Assembly: GCA_046546235.1 (NCBI GenBank)
Contig: JBKGYG010000060.1
Coordinates: 1 to 10,660, forward strand
From: JBKGYG01 sp046546235
Lineage (GTDB): Bacteria; Bacillota; Clostridia; Lachnospirales; DSM-24629
Reading direction: 5' to 3'
Length of the DNA stretch: 10,660 bases
Within the stretch, counting starts at the first letter, position 1, and every line of letters begins with the position of its first letter. Below, one piece after another: positions 1 through 5,868 of this stretch. A model generated the notes under the pieces. The model had not been told where the DNA came from, made no database searches, and saw nothing but the letters and a program-made list of their open reading frames with translations. Made by a program: the position numbers and the translations under genes.

Positions 1-407
1 ACTGGTTCATTAAGCTTCTGTATAATAATTACATTTGCTAAAGGTTCTAATCCCTTTTCTTTCGCAATTGTTGCTCTTGTTCGTCTTTTTGGTCTATATG
101 GTCTATATAAATCTTCTACTTCAACTAATGTAGAAGCATGTTGGATTAGTTGTTTTAATTCTTCTGTTAGTTTGCCTTGTTCTTCTATGCTTTTTATTAC
201 TTGTTCTTTTTTTTCTTCAAGATTTCTTAAATAAGTTAACCTTTCATGTAAATCCCGTAAAAGCTCGTCACTAAGAGAACCTGTTTTTTCTTTTCTATAA
301 CGTGCTATAAATGGAATGGTATTTCCTTCATCAATTAATCTAATAGTGTTCTCCACTTGCCAAGGTTTTATTTGAAATTCTTCTTGTATCGCCTTAAATA
401 TATCCAT
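1..407 (-). CDS. tex: Tex family RNA-binding transcription accessory protein, N-terminal part
   Basis: This is the first 135 codons of a gene that runs off the left edge of the window; the family is usually a little over 700 residues. Seen directly: the reading frame opens with MDIFKAIQEEF and contains TIPFIARYRKEKTGSL (about residues 30-45), LRDLHERLTYLRNLEEKKEQV, and VEDLYRPYRPKRRTRATIAK followed by EKGLEPLA. These blocks are the hallmark of the Tex/YdcI N-terminal domain. Known of the family: Tex is a cytoplasmic protein with a helical N-terminal region, a YqgF-like nuclease fold, helix-hairpin-helix motifs and a C-terminal S1 domain; it binds nucleic acid and influences transcription. The later domains cannot be seen here. 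The ATG at 405-407 is preceded by an AAAGGAGA Shine-Dalgarno sequence at good spacing, and by its own promoter at 441-469, so it is probably transcribed separately from popT. Confidence 0.93.
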   Translation of the reverse strand, partial: MDIFKAIQEEFQIKPWQVENTIRLIDEGNTIPFIARYRKEKTGSLSDELLRDLHERLTYLRNLEEKKEQVIKSIEEQGKLTEELKQLIQHASTLVEVEDLYRPYRPKRRTRATIAKEKGLEPLANVIIIQKLNEP

Positions 408-440
408 AATTTATCTCCTTTATTCTTTTATCCCAATCTT

Positions 441-469
441 ATTATAAATTATCTAGAAATCTTTTACAA
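441..469 (-). promoter_or_regulatory. Sigma-A-like promoter of tex
   Basis: On the minus strand a TTGTAA -35 box (464-469) and a perfect TATAAT -10 box (441-446) are separated by exactly 17 bases. It sits in the 81-base gap between the popT stop and the tex start, and predicts a leader of roughly 27 bases. No hairpin with a U tract is visible in this gap, so some readthrough from popT is possible. Confidence 0.8.
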
Positions 470-488
470 CTAGTATAGAAGGATTATA

Positions 489-1382
489 TCACTTCTTTAT
501 TTCTTTATATTCTCCAATTTGACTTGTAAAATAAGTAACACAAAACCCTATCATTAAAGCTACTAAACTCACGGATAAAACAGATCCTGATAAATCAAAA
601 CTATCTATCGACGAAAATACTATTTGATATATTGATGCTAACATTAATCCTATTATAAAGTAATAAGTTTCAGCAGTATATTTCTTCAAAAATACACTTA
701 CTATTTTAGCACATATAAATATTCCAATAACTACTCCGATTCCAAAAAATATTGCTGGTATAATTAATCTGTTATCCACAATGAACAATATGTTTGCATA
801 TTCACCTAAACTAACTAATAATGCAGAACCGGAAATGCCTGGCAACACCATTGCAAGTGAAGAAATAAATCCACATATAATAAGCCACAAATTATAACTC
901 AAATTAAACTCTGTAATGTTCAAAATTCCAAACCAAGTATCTTTTATTAAAGGATTATAACTTGCTGATTCTTTTCCTCCAAATTGTTCTAAAATAATTA
1001 CTAATAATAATCCTATTGTTGTTAATAAAATCCTTTTTAAATTAACTTTCATATCATGATGAATTTTTAAAATAAAAGGGATTGATCCTATAATTAAACC
1101 TATAATAAATAAATACGTATGTTGTGATGATATAGGCGAGGAAAATAACCAAGTTAAAAGTTCTGCAAAAAGCAATACACCAACAACTGCACCTATTAAA
1201 ATACTTCCTAAAAATATTCCATACTCTTTTCTTTTTGCTTTATTTATTATAATATCCCCAATAGCTCCTGTTAATTTCTCATATATGCCCATAACAAGCG
1301 CCATAGTTCCACCTGAAACTCCAGGTATAATATTTGAAATTCCAATTACTGATCCTTTTAAAAAATCCAAAACAAATTTCAT
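489..1382 (-). CDS. popT: DUF368 family polytopic membrane protein (PopT-type undecaprenyl phosphate translocase)
   Basis: This is a 297-residue integral membrane protein with about eight hydrophobic segments. The sequence shows two copies of the DUF368 signature: PGVSGG at residues 20-25 within an N-terminal hydrophobic stretch, and PGISGS at 181-186 at the start of the second half, which implies an internal duplication with two re-entrant or pseudo-symmetric halves. Known of the family: DUF368 proteins (PopT) have been implicated genetically in returning undecaprenyl phosphate, the lipid carrier for wall polymers, across the cytoplasmic membrane. The exact substrate here is inferred. I chose the ATG at 1380-1382 because it follows an AGAGGTG ribosome binding site and gives the family-typical MKFVLDFLKG start. 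The longer frame to 1436 would run into the preceding hairpin. No strong promoter of its own was recognised; a GC-rich hairpin lies 36-75 bases upstream. Confidence 0.88.
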   Translation of the reverse strand: MKFVLDFLKGSVIGISNIIPGVSGGTMALVMGIYEKLTGAIGDIIINKAKRKEYGIFLGSILIGAVVGVLLFAELLTWLFSSPISSQHTYLFIIGLIIGSIPFILKIHHDMKVNLKRILLTTIGLLLVIILEQFGGKESASYNPLIKDTWFGILNITEFNLSYNLWLIICGFISSLAMVLPGISGSALLVSLGEYANILFIVDNRLIIPAIFFGIGVVIGIFICAKIVSVFLKKYTAETYYFIIGLMLASIYQIVFSSIDSFDLSGSVLSVSLVALMIGFCVTYFTSQIGEYKEIKK

Positions 1383-1417
1383 AACACACCTCTTCATATA
1401 TATTTTATTTATATATA

Positions 1418-1457
1418 AACCCCCATGTACCGCCAAATGCGGGCGGATACATGGGTT
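1418..1457. repeat. GC-rich inverted repeat in the popT leader
   Basis: Arms at 1422-1434 and 1442-1455 pair over 13 bases with one bulged base (A1447) and a seven-base loop. The core arm is CCATGTA-CCGCC against GGCGGaTACATGG. The stem is far more GC-rich than its surroundings. On the minus strand the hairpin is followed by TTTATATATAAA, a poor U tract, so it is not a convincing intrinsic terminator. It may stabilise or regulate the popT message, or be a remnant of a dispersed repeat. No ORF is associated with it. Confidence 0.75.
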
Positions 1458-1464
1458 GCGATGA

Positions 1465-1538
1465 AAGACAAAAAAACCTCGTCTCTCTAGCTATAAAGAT
1501 TATTATTTTAAAACTAAATTAGACGAGTTTTGAGTCTT
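1465..1538 (-). terminator. Probable intrinsic terminator after lysC
   Basis: On the minus strand CTCGTCT (1521-1527) pairs with AGACGAG (1478-1484) and is followed by GTTTTTTT (1470-1477), placing a seven-U tract beside the stem. The loop is unusually long (36 bases, AT-rich, only weak internal pairing). Outside the core stem, AAAA and then AAGAC (1534-1538) can also pair with the U tract and GTCTT (1465-1469), so the same sequence could form an extended alternative hairpin. It begins about 40 bases after the lysC stop and separates lysC from popT. Its efficiency is uncertain because of the loop length. Confidence 0.6.
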
Positions 1539-1576
1539 GAAATGTTGTAATTTATTTATATAAGCATTTTATAATA

Positions 1577-2788
1577 TTATCTCCTACCTAATTTAAAAGC
1601 ATCATGTATAGCATTCATTGCTTCTTTTGTATACCTCTCCTCGATAAGTACTGTAATCTTAATCTCAGAAGTTGAAATCATTTGTATATTAATACCTTCA
1701 TCATATAGTGCTTCAAACATAATAGATGCCACCCCTGCATTTGATTGCATGCCAGCCCCTACAATGGACACCTTAGATACACTCTTGTCACATTCTACTC
1801 TTTCACCAGATATTCTGCCTAAATCTTTTTCAATTAGACTAATTGCTTCATCTGCGTTGTCCTCAGCTACAGTAAAAGAAATATCCTTTGTTCCATTTCG
1901 ACCAATTGATTGTAAAATTATATCCACATTTATATGATTTTTTGACATTAAAGAAAATAATTCAAATGCTTTTCCAGGTTCATCTTTTATCCCAATTATT
2001 GCAATCCTTGCAGTGTTTTTGTCTGCAGCAACTCCACTAACTATCATTTTTTCCATTTTACATTCCTCCTTAACTAGTGTTCCCTCTGCTTCGCTCATAC
2101 TTGAACGTACAACTAAATCTACATTATATTTTTTGGCTAATTCAACAGATCTATTATGAAGCACTTTTGCCCCTAATGTTGCTAGTTCTAACATCTCATC
2201 GTATGTAATTTCTACTAGTTTTTTAGCTGTATCAACCATTCTAGGATCAGCGGTATAAACACCATCAACATCTGTATAAATTTCACATTTATCTGCATTT
2301 AAAGCTGCTGCTAGGGCAACTGCTGTTGTATCTGAACCTCCACGACCTAATGTTGTATAATCATCATAACGATTTACTCCCTGAAAGCCAGTAACAAGTA
2401 CAATATTCTTTCTTTCTAATTCATTTATAACTCTGTCAGAATCTATTCTTTTTATTCTGGAATTACTGTAAACAGATGTTGTATGCATTCCAACTTGAAA
2501 TGAATTTAATGAAATTGCTGGATATCCTAAATATTCTAATGCCATTGCCATTAATGAAACAGATTGTTGTTCCCCTGTTGTATAAAGCATATCCATTTCT
2601 CTTTTTGATGGATTTGGGTTTATTTCTTTTGCTTTATTTATTAATTCATCTGTTGTGTCTCCTTGTGCAGATAATACAACTACTATCTGATGTCCTCTTT
2701 CATAATCTTTTATAATTTTTTTAGCTACATTAAATACTCTTTCTTTATTTGCTACTGAACTACCACCAAATTTTTTTACAATAAGCAA
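1577..2788 (-). CDS. lysC: Aspartate kinase with tandem ACT domains
   Basis: This enzyme phosphorylates aspartate with ATP to give 4-aspartyl phosphate, the first step toward lysine, threonine, methionine and diaminopimelate. The 403-residue length is that of the Bacillus LysC-type monofunctional enzyme. Visible motifs are KFGGSS at residues 6-11 (nucleotide/aspartate binding), TTGEQQS at 70-76, the TLGRGGSDTTA kinase loop at 146-156, and YTDVDGVYTADPR at 171-183. Two ACT domains occupy about 260-403; VSIVGAGMQSNAGVAS and INIQMISTSEIKITVL mark the second. The start is a TTG at 2786-2788, supported by AAGGAGG eight bases upstream; the product then begins (M)LIVKKFGGSS as expected. An internal AAGGAGG plus ATG inside the gene should also produce the ACT region alone (see separate entry). 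It is the last gene of the pheB-hom-apgM-lysC run, 42 bases after apgM. No lysine riboswitch is seen in that gap. Confidence 0.97.
   Translation of the reverse strand: MLIVKKFGGSSVANKERVFNVAKKIIKDYERGHQIVVVLSAQGDTTDELINKAKEINPNPSKREMDMLYTTGEQQSVSLMAMALEYLGYPAISLNSFQVGMHTTSVYSNSRIKRIDSDRVINELERKNIVLVTGFQGVNRYDDYTTLGRGGSDTTAVALAAALNADKCEIYTDVDGVYTADPRMVDTAKKLVEITYDEMLELATLGAKVLHNRSVELAKKYNVDLVVRSSMSEAEGTLVKEECKMEKMIVSGVAADKNTARIAIIGIKDEPGKAFELFSLMSKNHINVDIILQSIGRNGTKDISFTVAEDNADEAISLIEKDLGRISGERVECDKSVSKVSIVGAGMQSNAGVASIMFEALYDEGINIQMISTSEIKITVLIEERYTKEAMNAIHDAFKLGRR
2054..2071 (-). promoter_or_regulatory. Internal ribosome binding site and ATG for a LysC beta subunit
   Basis: Within lysC a full AAGGAGGA (2064-2071) stands eight bases, counted from AAGGAGG, before an in-frame ATG (2054-2056, Met245). 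The signal is as strong as, and spaced identically to, the one at the gene's own TTG start. Translation from it would give a 159-residue protein starting MEKMIVSGV that holds both ACT domains and ends at the lysC stop. Known precedent: Bacillus subtilis aspartokinase II makes an alpha and a beta subunit from one gene through such an internal in-frame start. The same arrangement here is inferred from sequence only. Confidence 0.8.
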
Positions 2789-2830
2789 TCTTATTTCCTC
2801 CTTATATTCCCAATCATTAGATTAATTTAT

Positions 2831-4027
2831 CTAAGATAAAAAGTGTTTCATAAGTTTATGTCCTTCTTTAATTATTCTACCACTTTTTGTTCCAGTCTTT
2901 TCATTATATTGCTGTCCTGTATCATTCTCTTTATTCTTTTTATAAATAAGATACGGAACTGGATTACTAGTATGCGTTCTTAATTTAATCGGTGTTGGGT
3001 GATCTGGCAAAACCATAATTTTATAATCTTCATCCTTCTTATTTAGTTTTTCTAATATTGTCCCAACTACATGTTGGTCAATTAGTTCAATTGCTTTTAT
3101 TTTATGGTCTAAATTACCTTGATGCCCACATTCATCAGGTGCTTCAATGTGAATAAAAACAAAGTCGTATCCACTATCTAATGTTTCAATAGCTGCATTT
3201 GCTTTCCCTTCATAATTTGTATTTAGGGTTCCAGTAGCTCCCTCTACATTTACAACCTTCATTTTGGCACCACAAGCTATACCCTTTAATAAATCGACAG
3301 CTGAAATCATTGCAGCTTTTACGCCAAATTCCTTACTATATTCTGTTAGACTTGGCTTAGTGCCTGCTCCCCAAAACCAGATTGAATTTGCAGGATTAAG
3401 ACCTTTCTTTTTTCGTTTCTTATTAACTGGATGATCTTTTAGAATCTCATAGCTGCTTTCCATCATTTTTAAAAGTATATCGTTATTAGGCAAAAATTTT
3501 CCTATTTTTTTACCTAATATATCATGCGGGGGTTTTAATTTAATATCTTTATTAGCATTCTCCCAAACCAATAAATGTCTATAACTAGTTCCTACATAGA
3601 ATTTTAATAAATCTGTTTGAAATTCCTTAGTTACAACTTCTATTAATTCTTTTGCTTCTTCTGTAGTTATTTCTCCAGCACTGTGATCTAATATCTTTTT
3701 ATTATTGTAACTATTTTCTTCATCTAGTGTAACTAAATTAACTCTAAAACTTATATCGTTATCTTTTAATGGTACTCCAATACTTAATGCCTCAAGTGGA
3801 GAGCGGCCTGTATAATGCTCTTCTGGATTATAGCCCAAAACTGATAAATTAGCTGTATCACTACCTGGTTCCATCCCCTTTGGAATTGTATTTACTAAAC
3901 CTAATTCTCCTCTAGCTGCTAGCCAATCTATATTTGGTTTTTTTGCAACTTCTAACGGTGTAGCACCTTTTAATTCTTCTAAAGGTTCATCTGCCATTCC
4001 GTCTCCTAAAACTACTATATATTTCAT
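2831..4027 (-). CDS. apgM: ApgM-type alkaline phosphatase superfamily enzyme, probable homoserine kinase substitute
   Basis: This 398-residue protein belongs to the archaeal-type cofactor-independent phosphoglycerate mutase family, of the alkaline phosphatase superfamily. Numbered from the upstream GTG (three residues longer), it shows VLGDGMAD with metal-binding D12, PGSDTANLSVLGY with the presumed nucleophile S59, APDECGHQG with D301 and H305, and PDHPTP with D345, H346 and downstream H355. The metal centre therefore looks intact. A bacterial branch of this family has been proposed to act as homoserine kinase because it clusters with threonine genes where thrB is missing. Here it lies directly between hom and lysC, which favours that role over glycolytic mutase activity; the reaction is inferred. 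The ATG at 4025-4027 is preferred because the alternative GTG at 4034-4036 lies inside the ribosome binding site (GATAGGTGA). The gap to hom is 16 bases. Confidence 0.87.
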   Translation of the reverse strand: MKYIVVLGDGMADEPLEELKGATPLEVAKKPNIDWLAARGELGLVNTIPKGMEPGSDTANLSVLGYNPEEHYTGRSPLEALSIGVPLKDNDISFRVNLVTLDEENSYNNKKILDHSAGEITTEEAKELIEVVTKEFQTDLLKFYVGTSYRHLLVWENANKDIKLKPPHDILGKKIGKFLPNNDILLKMMESSYEILKDHPVNKKRKKKGLNPANSIWFWGAGTKPSLTEYSKEFGVKAAMISAVDLLKGIACGAKMKVVNVEGATGTLNTNYEGKANAAIETLDSGYDFVFIHIEAPDECGHQGNLDHKIKAIELIDQHVVGTILEKLNKKDEDYKIMVLPDHPTPIKLRTHTSNPVPYLIYKKNKENDTGQQYNEKTGTKSGRIIKEGHKLMKHFLS

Positions 4028-4043
4028 ATCATTCACCTATCAT

Positions 4044-5279
4044 CTAATTTTCTAATCTAATTATACTTAATACATTTTCATTATTTACTAATTTTTCAAG
4101 TTCATTTACCTTCTCACATAGTTCTCCTTCTGTTTCTACATCCGTAATAATTGCAAATTCATCTTGCAAATCTTCTAAATGAATTGTGTGAATAGGACCA
4201 AATAACTTCTCTATATGCTCATTAACTTTTCCATATTCACCTTTTATTCTTATGAAATAACTCGTTGGAACTTCAGATATTTTCATTAATTCCGTTTTTT
4301 CTGTGCTCCAAAATGACATAATGTTACGCTTTGAATGTTTAACAGCATCTACAATATCAGCTACTACTGCACTTGCTGTTGGAAGTTTACCTGCACCTTT
4401 TCCATAGAACATTACATCTCCAATAACATTCCCTTTTACAAATATGGCATTAAATACACCATGCACATTTGTAAGAGGATGTTCGTTCCCTAATAACATA
4501 GGCGCGACCCTAGCATATATTTTATTATTTGCTTTTCTACTTGTTGCTAATAATTTTATATCATATCCCAAATATTTAGCATATTTCATATCTTTATCAG
4601 TTATAGTAGTAATTCCCTCTGTATATATATCTTCATAGTCTACTTGCATACCAAAAGCTAAAGAAGATAAAATAGCAATTTTTCGACAAGCATCATGACC
4701 TTCAATATCTGCTTCTGGATTTCTTTCAGCATATCCTTTGTCTTGAGCTTCCTTAAGGACATCATCAAAGTTTAAACCTTCATTTGACATCTTTGTTAAG
4801 ATAAAATTAGTTGTTCCATTAAGTATCCCTGTTATTTCATATATTTCATCTGCAGTTAATGATTGATTAAGAGGTCTTATAATAGGAATCCCCCCACCAA
4901 CACTAGCTTCAAACAAAAAGTTTTTATTGTTTTTCTTTGCAATCTTTAATAATTCAGCGCCATGTTTTGCTACCAATTCTTTATTTGAGGTCACAACACT
5001 CTTACCTTTTAATAAAGCTTTTTTTACAAATGTATATGCTGGTTCAATTCCTCCCATAACTTCTACAACAACTTCGACACTATCGTCATTAAGTATTATA
5101 TCATAATCATGTACAAGTATCTCTTGAATTGGATCACCTTCAAAATCCCTAATATCCAACACATACTTAATTTCCACATCTTTTCCAGCTCTTTTATTAA
5201 TACTTTTCTCATTTGTTCTTAATACTTCTACCACACCTGAACCAACAGTTCCATAACCTAAAATTGCTATGTTTACCAT
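4044..5279 (-). CDS. hom: Homoserine dehydrogenase with C-terminal ACT domain
   Basis: This cytoplasmic enzyme reduces aspartate 4-semialdehyde to homoserine with NAD(P)H, at the branch leading to threonine and methionine. The 411-residue length is normal for the ACT-containing form. The N-terminal Rossmann fold shows GYGTVGSG at residues 8-15. The catalytic domain shows VTSNKELVA at about 96-104, GGGIPII at 128-134, LNGTTNFILTKM at 153-164, and the signature ending in D191, D196 and catalytic K200 (NPEADIEGHDACRK). Residues from about 340 form an ACT domain, usually the site of threonine feedback inhibition. The ATG at 5277-5279 starts four bases after the pheB stop, and its GGGAGTG ribosome binding site overlaps that stop, so translation is probably coupled to pheB. 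The apgM gene follows 16 bases downstream. Confidence 0.97.
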   Translation of the reverse strand: MVNIAILGYGTVGSGVVEVLRTNEKSINKRAGKDVEIKYVLDIRDFEGDPIQEILVHDYDIILNDDSVEVVVEVMGGIEPAYTFVKKALLKGKSVVTSNKELVAKHGAELLKIAKKNNKNFLFEASVGGGIPIIRPLNQSLTADEIYEITGILNGTTNFILTKMSNEGLNFDDVLKEAQDKGYAERNPEADIEGHDACRKIAILSSLAFGMQVDYEDIYTEGITTITDKDMKYAKYLGYDIKLLATSRKANNKIYARVAPMLLGNEHPLTNVHGVFNAIFVKGNVIGDVMFYGKGAGKLPTASAVVADIVDAVKHSKRNIMSFWSTEKTELMKISEVPTSYFIRIKGEYGKVNEHIEKLFGPIHTIHLEDLQDEFAIITDVETEGELCEKVNELEKLVNNENVLSIIRLEN

Positions 5280-5283
5280 ATAA

Positions 5284-5727
5284 TCACTCCCTAGCTAATA
5301 TTTTAACTTGATGAACACCATTTACATTTTGTATTTCTTTCATCATTTCTTCTATGTTACCTGTATTTGGTAATACTTCTACACTTAATGTAAGATTAGC
5401 AACTCCATTAATAGGAATACTTTGATGTATTGTAAGTATATTTGCATTATACGTTGCAATAAGTTTAAGCAAATGAGCAAGTAGCCCTGGCTTATCCTCC
5501 ATTTTAAACCCTATTGTTATAGTTTTCCCTCTAGCATTATCATAAAATGGAAAAATAGTATCTTTATATTTATAAAAAGAACTTCTACTTATCCCAACAT
5601 AATCCACTGCTTCTTGTATAGTCATAGCTTTTTCTGATTCTAACATTTTTTTTGCTTCTACGACTTTTAAAAGTACTTCTGGTAGTGCTATCTTGTTTAT
5701 AAGATAATAGCTAATATTATCTTGCAT
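5284..5727 (-). CDS. pheB: PheB/UPF0735 family HTH-ACT domain protein
   Basis: A 147-residue protein matching the PheB (UPF0735, COG4492) family in length and layout. Residues about 35-60 (TIQEAVDYVGISRSSFYKYKD) look like a small helix-turn-helix domain. Residues about 70-145 form an ACT domain with the DKPGLLAHLL motif at 78-87. B. subtilis PheB was once called a chorismate mutase, but I see no mutase domain, and an amino-acid-sensing regulator is more plausible from its architecture. The function is not established. As first gene of the operon before hom, apgM and lysC it is a candidate sensor of threonine or another aspartate-family amino acid. The ATG at 5725-5727 follows a GGGTGG ribosome binding site. 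The GTG twelve bases upstream at 5737-5739 is rejected because it falls in that site. Confidence 0.88.
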   Translation of the reverse strand: MQDNISYYLINKIALPEVLLKVVEAKKMLESEKAMTIQEAVDYVGISRSSFYKYKDTIFPFYDNARGKTITIGFKMEDKPGLLAHLLKLIATYNANILTIHQSIPINGVANLTLSVEVLPNTGNIEEMMKEIQNVNGVHQVKILARE

Positions 5728-5741
5728 TATACCACCCACTT

Positions 5742-5771
5742 TTTGTGTTTCTCAAAAACACATTTGTGTTT
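5742..5771. promoter_or_regulatory. Three-arm repeat in the pheB operon leader (possible operator or RNA hairpin)
   Basis: On the plus strand the arm TGTGTTT occurs at 5744-5750 and 5765-5771 and its complement AAACACA at 5756-5762. The middle arm forms a 7-2-7 palindrome with the right copy (5756-5771) and a 7-5-7 inverted repeat with the left copy (5744-5762). The longer unit TTTGTGTTT repeats directly with a 21-base period, two helical turns. It lies just downstream of the predicted transcription start and upstream of the ribosome binding site. It could be a protein-binding site or a small leader hairpin. What binds is unknown; PheB with its HTH domain is one candidate. Confidence 0.55.
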
Positions 5772-5780
5772 ACTACAGAG

Positions 5781-5809
5781 ATAGTAACATAAATTAATTT
5801 TATATGCAA
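5781..5809 (-). promoter_or_regulatory. Sigma-A-like promoter of the pheB-hom-apgM-lysC operon
   Basis: On the minus strand TTGCAT (5804-5809) and TACTAT (5781-5786) are separated by exactly 17 bases. Transcription should start near 5774, giving a leader of about 47 bases before the pheB ATG, too short for a T-box or lysine riboswitch. The promoter follows the terminator of the cheW-like gene, so this operon is an independent unit. Confidence 0.8.
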
Positions 5810-5824
5810 TACTTTTTTGTCTTT

Positions 5825-5867
5825 TTTTATAAAAATCTAAAAGAGCACCTATCTTTGGGTGCTCCTT
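5825..5867 (-). terminator. Intrinsic terminator after the CheW-domain gene
   Basis: On the minus strand GAGCACC (5858-5864) pairs with GGTGCTC (5843-5849) across an eight-base loop, extended by one G-U and two A-U pairs, and is followed by TTTTAGATTTTT. The stem starts four bases after the stop of the cheW-like gene. This ends the secA-prfB-cheW transcript. Confidence 0.9.
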
Positions 5868-5868
5868 A

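Noticed and set aside
1383..1436. N-terminal extension of the popT frame upstream of 1382
   Set aside because: The extra residues would be encoded by the hairpin arm and an AT-rich leader, while the AGAGGTG ribosome binding site and the family-like MKFVLDFLKG start both support 1382. The ATG at 1395-1397 has no good ribosome binding site.
1537..1564. Plus-strand promoter-like TTGAAA-N16-TATAAG pointing into the end of lysC
   Set aside because: Such matches are common by chance in AT-rich spacers and it would only make antisense RNA to lysC; nothing else supports it. RNA-seq could revive it.
1749..1937. Plus-strand open frame of 62 codons inside lysC
   Set aside because: It is the antisense shadow of a well-supported aspartate kinase frame, has no convincing ribosome binding site and no recognisable product.
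2476..2715. Plus-strand Leu-rich open frame of 79 codons
   Set aside because: It is antisense to the kinase domain of lysC; the Leu-rich, membrane-like look is only the reverse reading of Lys/Glu/Asn-rich coding.
2789..2830. Possible riboswitch or promoter ahead of lysC
   Set aside because: The 42-base gap after apgM holds only a ribosome binding site and a short weak palindrome; it is far too small for a lysine riboswitch and shows no -35/-10 pair.
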